Shown: positions 25,992-35,368, counted from the first letter of the stretch. The stretch: DNA of 55,537 nt from an uncultured Paenibacillaceae bacterium (GCA_937957685.1 CALGAO010000051.1:1-55537); one strand, 5' to 3'. Notes: generated by a model from the sequence alone, not told the origin. Program-made: numbers and translations.

Positions 25992-27017
25992 ATGGGTTTC
26001 TCGAAAGATCTGGGTATTGACCTGGGTACGGCCAATACATTGGTATATGTCAAGGGCAAGGGCATCGTCGTGCGGGAACCGTCGGTCGTGGCGATCCGCA
26101 CGGATACGAAGCAGATCGAGGCGGTCGGCGAGGCTGCCAAGAAGATGATCGGGCGCACGCCGGGTTCGATTCGCGCGATCCGTCCGATGAAGGACGGCGT
26201 CATCGCCGATTTCGACACGACCGCGACGATGATCAAGCATTTCATCAACCAGGCTCTGAAGAAGCAGCGCTTCTTCGCCAGACGCCCGAATGTCATGGTC
26301 TGCGTGCCTTCGGGGATCACATCGGTCGAACAGCGCGCCGTTGAGGATGCGACCCGGCAGGCGGGAGCGAAGGAAGCCTTCACCATCGAAGAGCCGTTCG
26401 CCGCGGCGATCGGCGCCGATCTGCCCGTATGGGAGCCGACCGGCAGCATGGTCGTGGACATCGGAGGCGGCACGACCGAGGTGGCCGTCATCTCCCTTGG
26501 CGGCATCGTAACGTCCCGTTCGGTTCGCGTGGCTGGCGATGAGATGGACGAGGCGATCATCCAATATATCAAACGTACTTATAATATGATGATAGGAGAG
26601 CGAACGGCAGAGCAGCTGAAGCTGGAGATCGGCTCGGCCATTCCGCTCGATGATCCGGAGACGCTGGAGATCCGGGGGCGCGATCTGCTGACCGGGCTGC
26701 CCAAGACGATCACGGTTACGTCCGATGAGGTGGCGGAGGCTCTGGCCGATCCGGTGAACAGCATCGTGGAGACGGTCAAGATCACGCTGGAACGCTGCCC
26801 GCCGGAGCTGTCGGCGGACATCATGGACCGCGGCATCGTGCTGACCGGCGGCGGCGCGCTTCTGCGCAATCTGGACAGACTGCTGGCGGCTGAGACGGGG
26901 ATGCCGGTGATCGTCGCCGACCATCCGCTCGATTGCGTGGCGATCGGAACAGGCCGCGCGCTTGAGAATCTTCATCTGTTTACTGGTCGATCCGGCCCGG
27001 CCAGAAAAGCGAAATAA
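25992..27017 (+). CDS. mreB: Rod shape-determining actin homologue MreB
   Basis: A 341-residue MreB. LGIDLGTANTLVYVKGKGIV at the N-terminus is phosphate loop 1, VDIGGGTTEVAVISLGG near residue 155 is phosphate loop 2, and LTGGGALLRNLDRLL near residue 285 is the adenosine motif. It assembles into membrane-associated filaments that guide lateral wall synthesis. The start is set by AAGGGAG upstream and by the family N-terminus MGFSKDLGIDLG. It leads mreC and mreD, with rodA further on, forming an elongation module with minCD. Motifs and length are standard. Confidence 0.97.
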   Translation: MGFSKDLGIDLGTANTLVYVKGKGIVVREPSVVAIRTDTKQIEAVGEAAKKMIGRTPGSIRAIRPMKDGVIADFDTTATMIKHFINQALKKQRFFARRPNVMVCVPSGITSVEQRAVEDATRQAGAKEAFTIEEPFAAAIGADLPVWEPTGSMVVDIGGGTTEVAVISLGGIVTSRSVRVAGDEMDEAIIQYIKRTYNMMIGERTAEQLKLEIGSAIPLDDPETLEIRGRDLLTGLPKTITVTSDEVAEALADPVNSIVETVKITLERCPPELSADIMDRGIVLTGGGALLRNLDRLLAAETGMPVIVADHPLDCVAIGTGRALENLHLFTGRSGPARKAK

Positions 27018-27090
27018 CCCCCGTGGCAACCTCGCGTCAGGACATGGCCGTGCCCGATAAGGGGAATACAGGGTTCGGTGGTGCATCACG

Positions 27091-27963
27091 ATGAAATTGT
27101 TCAGCAATAAACGTTTGATCCTGTCGTTGATCAGCCTGATTATCATGATCGCGCTGATGGGGGTTACACTGGGCAACAGGGGAACCGTCACCTGGCCGGA
27201 GAAGATGATTCAGGACACGGTGGCCTGGGTGCAAGGATTGATCTATAAGCCCGCTGGATACATAGCGGGCTTTTTTGAGGATATCGGCAATCTGGGCAGG
27301 TTGTACGAGGAGAACAAGACGCTCAAGCGGACGCTCTCTCACTATGCGCGAGATACGGCCCGCCTCAACGTCCTGATCGCGGAGAACGAGCGGCTCAAGG
27401 AGGCGCTGCGCTTCACGGAGCGGCAGAAGCTGAGCGACCAGCTGGTCTACCAGATCGCCAGGGTGGTGGCGGTCAATCAGGACAGCTCGAACAACGTCTT
27501 CAAGATCGACCTCGGCGAGCGTGACGGCATCAGGCCGGATCTGCCCGTCATCACGACGGATGGTCTGATCGGCCGGGTCATCCGGGTATCGGAGTTCTCG
27601 TCGAATGTGCTCATGCTGACGGACATCAACGACCAGAGCCTGAAATCCCGCGGCATCTCGGTCACGTCGCTGCAGCATCCCGATTCGTTCGGCGTGATCG
27701 AATCGTACGATCACGAGACCGGATATCTCATCATGAGCAAGATCAAGCAGGAGGATCCGCTCCAGATCGGGGATACCATCGTCACCTCCGGACTCGGGGA
27801 GGCTTATCCTGCGGGACTGATCGTCGGCACGGTCGTGTCACGGCAAGAGGGATCGTTCGGCATCACGCACGTGGCCGAGATCAAGCCGGCTGCCGATCTG
27901 TCGATGAACGGGCTGCGCGAGGTATTCGTGGTGCAAAATGCATGGGATGTGGCCAACCGATGA
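27091..27963 (+). CDS. mreC: Rod shape-determining protein MreC
   Basis: A 290-residue MreC with one N-terminal membrane helix (LILSLISLIIMIALMGVTLG), a coiled coil near residues 65-105 (LYEENKTLKRTL; LIAENERLKEAL), and the paired beta-barrel domain containing VFKIDLGERDGIRPDLPVIT and GDTIVTSGLGEAYPAGLIVG. It lies outside the membrane and links MreB with RodA and penicillin-binding proteins. ATG 27091 has only a weak ribosome-binding site. It overlaps mreD by four bases. Family assignment is secure. Confidence 0.95.
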   Translation: MKLFSNKRLILSLISLIIMIALMGVTLGNRGTVTWPEKMIQDTVAWVQGLIYKPAGYIAGFFEDIGNLGRLYEENKTLKRTLSHYARDTARLNVLIAENERLKEALRFTERQKLSDQLVYQIARVVAVNQDSSNNVFKIDLGERDGIRPDLPVITTDGLIGRVIRVSEFSSNVLMLTDINDQSLKSRGISVTSLQHPDSFGVIESYDHETGYLIMSKIKQEDPLQIGDTIVTSGLGEAYPAGLIVGTVVSRQEGSFGITHVAEIKPAADLSMNGLREVFVVQNAWDVANR

Positions 27964-28520
27964 TATGGTACAAACACCTGCTGTGGTTGACCCTATGGGT
28001 CCTGTTTCTGCTCGAAAGCTCGCTCATGCCATGGCTCCTGCCCGGTTCGATCGGCGACATGGAGATGACCATTGCGGCGCATTTCGCCTTTGTCCTCATC
28101 CTGTATATCGGGATCTATCTGAATCGTCGGCTGGCGATCGGCATGGCGCTGGCCTTCGGCCTGTTGCATGATGTCCTGTTCTACGGTCATGTGCTCGGAG
28201 CGTACACGTTCAGCATGTGCCTGACGACGTATGTGATCTCCATGCTGCTGCGCGATACCCATGTTTCATGGTATACGGGTCTTGGCTCGATCACCTTGAG
28301 CATTGTCGCATTTGATTATCTGGTGTTTGGTCTTTATACGTTGTTTCAGATCACATCGGTTTCTCCATGGTGGTATCTGATGCATGCTGCACTTCCCACT
28401 TTGCTTCTGAACATGATTTTTGCTTCGGCAATCTATTATCCTGTCATCCAGATCTTCGCCAGGATCGAGAAGTTTGTAGCACCGCAGGAGGCGGAGGACT
28501 ACAAGGCCGAAAGTCCGTAA
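27960..28520 (+). CDS. mreD: Rod shape-determining membrane protein MreD
   Basis: A 186-residue protein with five to six predicted membrane helices and little else, as is normal for MreD. It has LLWLTLWVLFLLESSLMPWL at the N-terminus and GLLHDVLFYGHVLGAYTFSM in the middle, matching the conserved D-x-hydrophobic-G segment. It works with MreC in the elongation complex. ATG 27960 forms an ATGA overlap with mreC; a longer frame from 27942 adds only residues encoded inside mreC. Assignment relies on gene order as well as sequence, because MreD is poorly conserved. Confidence 0.9.
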   Translation: MIWYKHLLWLTLWVLFLLESSLMPWLLPGSIGDMEMTIAAHFAFVLILYIGIYLNRRLAIGMALAFGLLHDVLFYGHVLGAYTFSMCLTTYVISMLLRDTHVSWYTGLGSITLSIVAFDYLVFGLYTLFQITSVSPWWYLMHAALPTLLLNMIFASAIYYPVIQIFARIEKFVAPQEAEDYKAESP

Positions 28521-28581
28521 CGGGAAGCAGGAAACGATGCAATGACTGTGGAATTGTATGGGTTGGAGGTAATAGGGTACC

Positions 28582-29238
28582 ATGGCTCGCAATCAACATC
28601 ATGTAACGATCAAAGGTAGAAGAGACGGCCTCGTATTTGTCCTGGATGACAGATGTCCCTTCTCCGACCTGCTGGGCGAACTGGAGTTCAAGCTGGAGAA
28701 GTCCCACAACAAGCTGCTGACCGGTCCGCTCATGCATGTCCATGTGCAGCTCGGCAAACGGCAGATTACCGAGGCGGAGAGAGAGGCGCTTCACAATATG
28801 ATCAATCGTCGCAATCTGGTCGTCCAGAAGATAGAAAGCGACGTTGCCGAGCCCGATCCCCACAGCACGCACAAGGTATTGACGGGGATCGTCCGCAGCG
28901 GTCAGGTGCTCAGGCACGTCGGCAATCTGATCTTCATCGGCGATGTGAATCCGGGCGGCACGATCCAGGCTTCCGGAGACATTTATGTGCTCGGGGCGCT
29001 GCGCGGGGTCGCGCATGCGGGGGATGCCGGCAGGCGGGAATCCGTGATTGCCGCTTCCTACATGAAGCCGACCCAGCTGCGGATCGCGGATGTGATCAGC
29101 AGGCCCCCCGAGGAGTGGGGAACCTCCGATACGGCGATGATGTTCGCCTATCTGGAGGGTGAGCGGATGGAGGTTGAGAAGATCGTGCATCTGCCTCGGC
29201 ACAGACCGAATGCTGTCGAAATATACAAGGGAGAGTGA
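28582..29238 (+). CDS. minC: Septum site-determining protein MinC
   Basis: A 218-residue MinC. The N-terminal domain (residues 1-95, VTIKGRRDGLVFVLDD) inhibits FtsZ, and the C-terminal beta-helix has the run of Gly-rich turns VRSGQVLRHVGNLIFIGDVN and ASGDIYVLGALRGVAHAG that binds MinD. It blocks Z-ring assembly at the wrong place. ATG 28582 follows GGTTGGAGGTAATAGGG. It lies just upstream of minD, with the minD start near its stop, and follows mreD by 61 bases. Sequence and order agree. Confidence 0.95.
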   Translation: MARNQHHVTIKGRRDGLVFVLDDRCPFSDLLGELEFKLEKSHNKLLTGPLMHVHVQLGKRQITEAEREALHNMINRRNLVVQKIESDVAEPDPHSTHKVLTGIVRSGQVLRHVGNLIFIGDVNPGGTIQASGDIYVLGALRGVAHAGDAGRRESVIAASYMKPTQLRIADVISRPPEEWGTSDTAMMFAYLEGERMEVEKIVHLPRHRPNAVEIYKGE

Positions 29239-29243
29239 GACCA

Positions 29244-30038
29244 TTGGGAGAAGCGATCGTGATTACATCAGGCAAGGGCGGTGTCGGCAAGACGACGTCA
29301 TCCGCCAACATCGGTACGGCGCTTGCGCTGCTGGGCAAGAAAGTGTGTATGGTGGACACCGATATCGGCCTGCGCAATCTCGATGTGGTGATGGGGCTTG
29401 AGAATCGGATCATCTACGATCTCGTGGACGTTGTTGAGGAACGCTGCCGTCTGGAGCAGGCTCTTGTGAAGGATAAGCGGTTCGACGAATTGTATCTGCT
29501 TCCCGCTGCGCAGACGAAGGATAAGCACGCGGTGGAGCCGGAGGATGTCAAGAAGATCGTCGACATGCTGAAGAAGCGGTATGACTATGTGATCATCGAT
29601 TGCCCGGCGGGCATCGAACAGGGCTTCAGGAATGCCGTAGCCGGAGCCGATCAGGCGATCGTTGTGACGACGCCGGAGTACGCCGCGGTCCGCGACGCCG
29701 ACCGCATCATCGGGCTGTTGGCCAAGGAAGGCATCCACACCCCCAAGCTGGTCATCAATCGCACCCGCATCAATATGATGAAAAGCGGCGACATGCTGGA
29801 TATCGACGAGATCTGCCAGGTGCTCGCCATCGATCTGCTCGGCATCGTGCCCGATGATGAATATGTCATCAAGGCGGCCAATGCGGGGGAACCTACGGTC
29901 ATGAACCCCAGTTCCAAAGCGGCTATCGCCTATCGCAATATCGCCCGCCGCATCCTGGGAGATTCCGTGCCGCTCATGGCCATGGAGGAAAAGGGAGGCA
30001 TACTGAGCAAGGTGAAAAAGCTATTCGGGATAGGATGA
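29244..30038 (+). CDS. minD: Septum site-determining ATPase MinD
   Basis: A 264-residue ParA/MinD ATPase. The deviant Walker A GKGGVGKTT is at the N-terminus, VDTDIGLRNLDVVMG is switch I, IIDCPAGIEQGF is switch II, and the C-terminal GILSKVKKLFGIG is the amphipathic membrane-targeting helix. It recruits MinC to the membrane. TTG 29244 is chosen because AAGGGAGAG lies eight bases away, whereas a GTG at 29235 would overlap that site. Non-ATG starts are common in this window. No minE is present, as expected for a DivIVA-type system. Confidence 0.95.
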   Translation: MGEAIVITSGKGGVGKTTSSANIGTALALLGKKVCMVDTDIGLRNLDVVMGLENRIIYDLVDVVEERCRLEQALVKDKRFDELYLLPAAQTKDKHAVEPEDVKKIVDMLKKRYDYVIIDCPAGIEQGFRNAVAGADQAIVVTTPEYAAVRDADRIIGLLAKEGIHTPKLVINRTRINMMKSGDMLDIDEICQVLAIDLLGIVPDDEYVIKAANAGEPTVMNPSSKAAIAYRNIARRILGDSVPLMAMEEKGGILSKVKKLFGIG

Positions 30039-31205
30039 TTGACGTTGCTTGCTAAACTGAAAAAACTGGACTGGATCACGTTGCTCATCCTGATGCTGCT
30101 CATGGTGATCAGCACCCTGGTCATCTACAGCGCCACCATCGACAATCGGCAGTTCGGTCCGCAGCAGCTGTACTATGACAACCTCCGCAATTACGCCCTG
30201 GGATTTGTCGTCCTGATCATCGCCGCGCTGATCGATTATCGTCTGGTGGCCAGATTCTCCATTGTTTTCTATGGACTCGGCATCATCCTGTTGATCGCCG
30301 TTTTCTTTTTCGGCTCGGAGATCAACGGCGCGAAGGGCTGGTTCGAGCTGCCGATGGGCCTCAACTTCCAGCCGGCGGAGCTGATGAAGCTTCTGCTGAT
30401 CCTCATGGTCGCGAAGATGCTGTCGAGAAGTGAAGGGGAGAAGCTCAGCACCCTGCGGGATGTGGTGCCGATCGGCGTGATCGTGCTGATTCCTTTCGTG
30501 ACGGTGCTCCTGCAGCCCGACCTTGGCAATGCCATCATCTATATCGTGATCATGCTCGCCATGCTGTGGATCGGCAATATCAAATATACCCATGCGCTGA
30601 TCGGCATGTTCATCGCCGTAGCGGGCATCATCCTGGCGCTGAACCTGTACAACAGCTACCACGATGAGATCAAGCAGATCTTCATCGAATACGGCAAGGG
30701 GCACTGGGTGGCGCGCATCGACACGTTCCTCAATCCGGACGAAGCGGATCCGAACGCATCGTATCAACTGCGCAAGTCGATGACGGCGATCGGTTCGGGA
30801 CGATTCTCGGGCGACGGGTTCCTGCAGGGCAATTCCGTGCACAACAACTATATCCCGTACGTATACTCCGACGCGATCTTCGTCGCGATCGCCGAGGAGT
30901 TCGGCTTCCTGGGCTCTTCGATCATCCTGCTCATCTACTTCCTGCTGCTGTATCGGATGATCATCGCTTCGATCCACAGTTCCACCTTCCTGGGTTCGTA
31001 CATCATCATCGGCATCGTCTCGATGTTCGTCTTCCAGATCTTCCAGAACATCGGCATGCTGCTCGGGATCATGCCGATAACCGGCATCACGTTGCCGTTC
31101 ATCAGCTACGGGGGGACTTCGCTGCTGATGAACATGATGGCGCTCGGCATTGCGATGAGCGTCCAGATTCATCGGGACAAGGAAGACCCGTTCGCGCTGA
31201 CATGA
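30039..31205 (+). CDS. rodA: Peptidoglycan glycosyltransferase RodA (SEDS family)
   Basis: A 388-residue SEDS protein with about ten membrane helices. GAKGWFELPMGLNFQPAELM, LQPDLGNAII with the catalytic-region Asp, and ITLPFISYGGTSLLMN are SEDS signatures. RodA polymerises lipid II during elongation with a class B PBP. Placement after mreBCD-minCD supports RodA rather than FtsW or SpoVE. The usual HTDFIF motif reads VYSDAIF here, a noteworthy departure. The TTG at 30039 is near AGGATGA; a TTG at 30045 is possible. A terminator follows. Confidence 0.93.
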   Translation: MTLLAKLKKLDWITLLILMLLMVISTLVIYSATIDNRQFGPQQLYYDNLRNYALGFVVLIIAALIDYRLVARFSIVFYGLGIILLIAVFFFGSEINGAKGWFELPMGLNFQPAELMKLLLILMVAKMLSRSEGEKLSTLRDVVPIGVIVLIPFVTVLLQPDLGNAIIYIVIMLAMLWIGNIKYTHALIGMFIAVAGIILALNLYNSYHDEIKQIFIEYGKGHWVARIDTFLNPDEADPNASYQLRKSMTAIGSGRFSGDGFLQGNSVHNNYIPYVYSDAIFVAIAEEFGFLGSSIILLIYFLLLYRMIIASIHSSTFLGSYIIIGIVSMFVFQIFQNIGMLLGIMPITGITLPFISYGGTSLLMNMMALGIAMSVQIHRDKEDPFALT

Positions 31206-31262
31206 CCTTCTTCTGAATGACTGCCTTTGGCAGGCATCAGGGGAAGGTCTTGTTTGTTTTGT
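31203..31262 (+). terminator. Terminator after rodA
   Basis: GACCTTC (about 31204-31210) pairs with GAAGGTC (about 31244-31250), and a short CTGCC/GGCAG hairpin lies inside. TTGTTTGTTTTGTC follows as a T-rich tract. It probably ends the mre-min-rod transcript; the downstream chemoreceptor has its own region. Confidence 0.7.
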
Positions 31263-31333
31263 CTTTTTTTCGCAGACCCGACATTTATTTAATGAATCCA
31301 GAAGGTTTTTATCGTTTTTTGTCTAATACTTCA

Positions 31334-31347
31334 TGTAAGCGCTTAAT
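31334..31347 (+). promoter_or_regulatory. CRE-like CcpA site before chemoreceptor
   Basis: TGTAAGCGCTTAAT fits the catabolite-responsive consensus TGWAANCGNTNWCA except for its last bases. It lies 25 bases upstream of the chemoreceptor start, where CcpA bound there could block transcription. No other evidence of control is visible. Confidence 0.45.
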
Positions 31348-31371
31348 TAAAGATGGTCGAGGTGTTGGCAC

Positions 31372-33459
31372 ATGAAGAAGATAACCAGGCAAAAACCCCG
31401 TTCCCAGGATCAGAAGCAACCGGAGACATCGTCCGCCAAGGTCAAAGGCCAATCCGGCAGGGTGATCTCCGTCGGCCTCAAGCTGTTCCTGATCATTTTC
31501 CTGAGCATCCTGAGTTCGGTGGTCGTGACGGGACTTGTGAGCTTGTCCGTATCGGAGGGTATGGTCGAGAGCAACTCCGAGCAGTCTGCCCTGGAGACGA
31601 TCCAGCAGACCAGTGCCAAGCTGGATACGCTTCTCCTCGTGTACGAGCAGACGGTCATGCAGCTCCTGACCAGCATCAATCTGCACGAGTGGCTGTTCGT
31701 CGCCAGCGACGCCAATCGTCAGATCTTTGATCAGCTGACAGCCCAGAAAGAGATATCCGAGATGTTGAATCAGGTCGCCTATTCCAATTCAAACATCAGC
31801 AATATCTCCCTGATCCCGGTTCATCCGGATCTCCCGTTCTATACGACCTTCTCCAGCCGAAATGTCGAGATCGACCGGGAAACAGACTGGTTCAAGGAAG
31901 TCACCTCGCATCAACAGCCGGTCTGGCTGCATACGCGGCCCGGCGGCTATACGCAGTTCCAGAGCCGCGCGCAGCTCGCGGTAGCGCGCATGATGAAGAC
32001 CAACTACGCCCAGCAATACGTCATCCTCGTCGAGATCTACCCGACCATGCTGAATGAACAGGTGAAGGGCATCCAGCTCAGCGACACGTCCATCGTACAT
32101 ATCGTCGATGCCGACAATCGCCTGCTGCACGGCAATTCGGAAGACGAAATACTGAAGGAATCCGATCTGCCGATCCCGGAAGGGGGCGCCGGCAAAGTGA
32201 CCGGCGCGGACGGCGAAGAATATCTCGTGGTCAGCCATTATTCCGACAAGGGTCGCTGGTACGTCGTCGGGGCGGCGCCGATCAGCGAGCTGACCGAAGA
32301 TATCGGGATCATCCGGCGCGTGGTGCAGAGCGTGATCATCGGAGCGGCGATCGTCGCCGTGCTTCTCAGCCTGCTGGTCACCAGAACGATGGGAACGCCG
32401 CTGCGCAAGCTGTCCACGCTGATGATGGAAGGTGCCAAGGGCAATCTGAACGTGCGCATCAACATCAGGAATCGCGACGAGATTGGGCAGGTCGGCCGCA
32501 GCTTCAATGAGATGATGGAGCAGATCAAGGGACTCGTGCAGCAGACGAGCCAATCGGCCGCCGATGTGCTGAATACCGCCCAGGAGCTGTCCATGTCCGC
32601 GCAGGAGACCGCCCAGGCTGCTCGCGAGATCTCCGAGGCGACGGAGCAGATCGCAGGCGGAGCCTCGACGCTGGCCGCGGAGGCCGAGCGCGGCAACGAG
32701 CTGGTCGGCAATCTGAGCAAACAGCTGTCGCACGTGGTGGATGCCAATCGGACGATGGGTGAGGTCGCTTCCGATGTCCATCAGGTCAGCGAACAGGGAA
32801 CCGGATATATGGCCCAGCTGAATGAGAAGACGCAGCGCACGGAAGAGATGACCAGGCGAATGGTGGAGAGGGTGGACAGGCTCAAGGAGAGCACCGCCTC
32901 CATTCGCAGCCTGCTGGATATGCTGACGCGGATCACCCAGCAGACGAACATCCTCGCGCTCAACGCGTCGATCGAGGCATCGCGCTCCGGCACGGCAGGC
33001 CGAGGCTTCATGGTGATCGCGGGCGAGATCCGCAAGCTCGCCGACCAGTCGCGTGAGTCCATCGGCGTGGTGGCGGAGATGACGGATCAGATCCAGGGCG
33101 GGATCGATGAGATGGTCAGAGTGATGACGGAGGCCTATCCGCTGTTCCAGGAGCAGATCGAGGCGGTCAAGGATGCGGAGGTGATCTTCAACCGCGTGCG
33201 TGAGCGCATGACAGGCCTCGTCCAGCAGGCGGACAAGGTGACCGATGCGATCGAGCAGCTGGAGAAGGCGCAGCTCGTGCTGTCCGATACGATGTCCAGC
33301 GTCAGCGCCGTATCCGAAGAGTCCTCGGCGATCTCGGAAGAGGTCGCATCGTCCAGCATGACGCAGCTGAATACGAGCGAATCGCTCGTGAAGCTGGTCA
33401 ACAAGCTGGAGGCGCTGTCCGGAGAACTGACCGAATCCCTGAAGAAGTTCAAGATATAG
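31372..33459 (+). CDS. Methyl-accepting chemotaxis protein
   Basis: A 695-residue chemoreceptor. A Lys/Gln-rich cytoplasmic tail of about 35 residues precedes the first membrane helix (LFLIIFLSILSSVVVTGLVSL). An extracellular dCache-like sensing region runs to about residue 310. The second helix (VVQSVIIGAAIVAVLLSLLV) is followed by a HAMP domain and the long signalling coiled coil, with its tip near residue 530 (QTNILALNASIEASRSGTAG). The tip reads EASRSGTAG where EAARAGE is usual. It would sense sugars or amino acids and control CheA. It separates rodA from spoIVFA, which are near neighbours in the conserved order, so it is probably a lineage-specific insertion. Confidence 0.94.
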   Translation: MKKITRQKPRSQDQKQPETSSAKVKGQSGRVISVGLKLFLIIFLSILSSVVVTGLVSLSVSEGMVESNSEQSALETIQQTSAKLDTLLLVYEQTVMQLLTSINLHEWLFVASDANRQIFDQLTAQKEISEMLNQVAYSNSNISNISLIPVHPDLPFYTTFSSRNVEIDRETDWFKEVTSHQQPVWLHTRPGGYTQFQSRAQLAVARMMKTNYAQQYVILVEIYPTMLNEQVKGIQLSDTSIVHIVDADNRLLHGNSEDEILKESDLPIPEGGAGKVTGADGEEYLVVSHYSDKGRWYVVGAAPISELTEDIGIIRRVVQSVIIGAAIVAVLLSLLVTRTMGTPLRKLSTLMMEGAKGNLNVRINIRNRDEIGQVGRSFNEMMEQIKGLVQQTSQSAADVLNTAQELSMSAQETAQAAREISEATEQIAGGASTLAAEAERGNELVGNLSKQLSHVVDANRTMGEVASDVHQVSEQGTGYMAQLNEKTQRTEEMTRRMVERVDRLKESTASIRSLLDMLTRITQQTNILALNASIEASRSGTAGRGFMVIAGEIRKLADQSRESIGVVAEMTDQIQGGIDEMVRVMTEAYPLFQEQIEAVKDAEVIFNRVRERMTGLVQQADKVTDAIEQLEKAQLVLSDTMSSVSAVSEESSAISEEVASSSMTQLNTSESLVKLVNKLEALSGELTESLKKFKI

Positions 33460-33533
33460 CCTGTACATAATCCCCCTTATCCGTCATATACATGGAAAGT
33501 GACAAGCTGTCTGACGGAAAGGGGGATTCTGTC

Positions 33534-34451
33534 ATGCGTATGCGGCCCACAGCGGATATTCGCCGTCGCAGGAAAGCGAAGATCGAGAGGATCAGGAGGA
33601 TGCAGCCAACGATTGGGGCCAGCGGCGCCGGGGAGGTCAGGATCGGAGCCGGTTCGGCGCAGGCGCAGGACTACGGGAGCCGTGGGCTGGCGCTCGCGCC
33701 GCAGGTCCCGACGAAGGATGGGCTGCCTCCGCCGAAGGATCCGGAGGAAGCCTGGAAACGCCGCATGGCGAGCTGGAGTGGACAACCATCGCCCGATGAT
33801 GTCCCGGAGGAGGGCAAGAACAGGGTCTTCCCCGCATGGGGAGGATTCAGCATGACCAGCCTCATCATCAGCATCCTGCTGTTCGCTCTCATCTGGGGCG
33901 TCCATCAGCTGGATGCGGCGTGGGCGAAGCGGGCGCAGTCCGCCATCGCCGCCGCCATGCAGGAACCTATCGAGACGAGGCAAGTCATGAACTGGTATGC
34001 TTCCACCTTCGGAGGCTCTCCCGCCTGGATCCCGCTCTGGAAGGACGGAGCGTCGGAGGATGAGGCGCAGGCCGTACATGCGGGTCGCCTGTCCGATTTC
34101 CATGCTCCGGTGCGGGGCGTGGTCGTCTCGACGTTCGCGGAGAACAGGCAGGGAGTGAGAATCAGGGTGAATGCCGGTGAGCCTGTGCTCGCCGCCGCGG
34201 AAGGGCGCATCATATTCAGCGGATATACGTCATCCGGCCTGACGGTCGTGATTCAACATCCGGATCGGGTGCGGACGATCTACGGATGGCTGGAGGATGT
34301 ACTCGTGGCGGAGAATGACTGGGTGGAGCAAGGCGATCCGATCGCGCAGGGTGTATCCGGACCCGATCCATCCGGGGCGGGCGATCTTTTCTTCGCCGTT
34401 CGCGCAGGTGAGGAATACGTGGATCCTGCGGTTGTGGTAAAGTTTGATTAG
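33534..34451 (+). CDS. spoIVFA: SpoIVFA-like M23-domain membrane protein
   Basis: A 305-residue protein with a long basic, cytoplasmic N-terminus, one membrane helix near residues 105-125 (MTSLIISILLFALIWGVH) and a degenerate M23/LytM domain at residues about 185-305 (FHAPVRGVVVSTFAENRQGV; GLTVVIQHPDRVRTIYGWL). The zinc-binding H-x-H and related residues of active M23 enzymes are not evident, as in SpoIVFA, which holds SpoIVFB inactive until a forespore signal. ATG 33534 follows GAAAGGGGGA; an ATG at 33492 is in frame but upstream of that site. It overlaps spoIVFB by eight bases. Gene order supports the name. Confidence 0.88.
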   Translation: MRMRPTADIRRRRKAKIERIRRMQPTIGASGAGEVRIGAGSAQAQDYGSRGLALAPQVPTKDGLPPPKDPEEAWKRRMASWSGQPSPDDVPEEGKNRVFPAWGGFSMTSLIISILLFALIWGVHQLDAAWAKRAQSAIAAAMQEPIETRQVMNWYASTFGGSPAWIPLWKDGASEDEAQAVHAGRLSDFHAPVRGVVVSTFAENRQGVRIRVNAGEPVLAAAEGRIIFSGYTSSGLTVVIQHPDRVRTIYGWLEDVLVAENDWVEQGDPIAQGVSGPDPSGAGDLFFAVRAGEEYVDPAVVVKFD

Positions 34452-35355
34452 GCTGTTCGGCATTCCGATCCGCATCCATCCGCTGCTCTGGGCGGTGGCG
34501 GCCCTGTCCGCGCTGACCGGTCACCTGCTGGAGATCCTGGTGCTCTTCGGCGTCATTCTCATCCATGAGCTGGGCCATACCGCGGCGGCGAGCAGCCTGG
34601 CATGGAGAGTGAGGGAGATCCGTCTGCTGCCGTTCGGCGGGGTGCTGGAGGTGGAGGAGAGCGGGAGCGTGCCGGCCTGGCAGGAGGCGATCGTCGTGCT
34701 GGCGGGTCCTGCGCAGAACGCGCTGATGATCGCCGTCGCCGCGCTGGCCCGGCATCTCGGCTTATGGTCCGAAGAGTGGGCGGATTATTTCATACGCGTC
34801 AATGCCATGATCGGCCTGTTCAATCTGCTGCCGATCCTCCCGCTCGACGGCGGCAAGCTGCTCCAGCTCGCCCTGGGTTTGCGGCTGCCCTATTATCAAA
34901 CCCTGCATGCCATGTATGTCATCAGCCTGCTCAACAGCGCGCTCATGATCTCCGTCAGTCTGAGCGTCTGGCAGAGATGGGGAATCGATCTGAATCTGCT
35001 GATGATCGGCATCTTCCTGTTCGTCTCCAATTGGTCGGACTACCGCAATCTCTCCTACATCTTCCTCCGGTTCCTGATGGGGCGGGAGGCGCGGATGGCG
35101 CAGCAGCATCCGGGGCGCTTCATGGCGAGGCCGCTGATCGTTCAGGCCGGCTCGACGCTGGCGCAGACGGTGAAGCAACTGAGGCGCGAAGTGTATCATG
35201 TGATCTACGTCTGCGATGAGCATGGCCGGATCAGACAGGTGCTGCCTGAGCTGCAGCTGATCCGGGCATATCTTGCGGGCAAGGAGCAACAATATCGTGC
35301 GGGGAACGGGGATTTCCGTTACAATAAGAGTAAGCTAGGCGAACGTCGTACATAG
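34444..35355 (+). CDS. spoIVFB: Intramembrane site-2 protease SpoIVFB (M50)
   Basis: A 303-residue M50B protease. ILIHELGHTAAAS near residue 40 has the zinc motif HELGH, and NLLPILPLDGGKLL near residue 125 supplies the third ligand Asp. About six membrane helices are followed by a CBS-like C-terminal region. It cleaves pro-sigma-K in the mother cell during sporulation, under control of SpoIVFA. It starts at a TTG overlapping the spoIVFA stop, so the pair is coupled. Standard motifs and length give high confidence. Confidence 0.95.
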   Translation: MIRLFGIPIRIHPLLWAVAALSALTGHLLEILVLFGVILIHELGHTAAASSLAWRVREIRLLPFGGVLEVEESGSVPAWQEAIVVLAGPAQNALMIAVAALARHLGLWSEEWADYFIRVNAMIGLFNLLPILPLDGGKLLQLALGLRLPYYQTLHAMYVISLLNSALMISVSLSVWQRWGIDLNLLMIGIFLFVSNWSDYRNLSYIFLRFLMGREARMAQQHPGRFMARPLIVQAGSTLAQTVKQLRREVYHVIYVCDEHGRIRQVLPELQLIRAYLAGKEQQYRAGNGDFRYNKSKLGERRT

Positions 35356-35368
35356 AGGTGAATCGCTC

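Noticed and set aside
31789..33468. 559-residue minus-strand frame opposite the chemoreceptor
   Set aside because: It is His/Leu/Arg-rich with no known motif, and the + strand has clear HAMP and MCP signatures.
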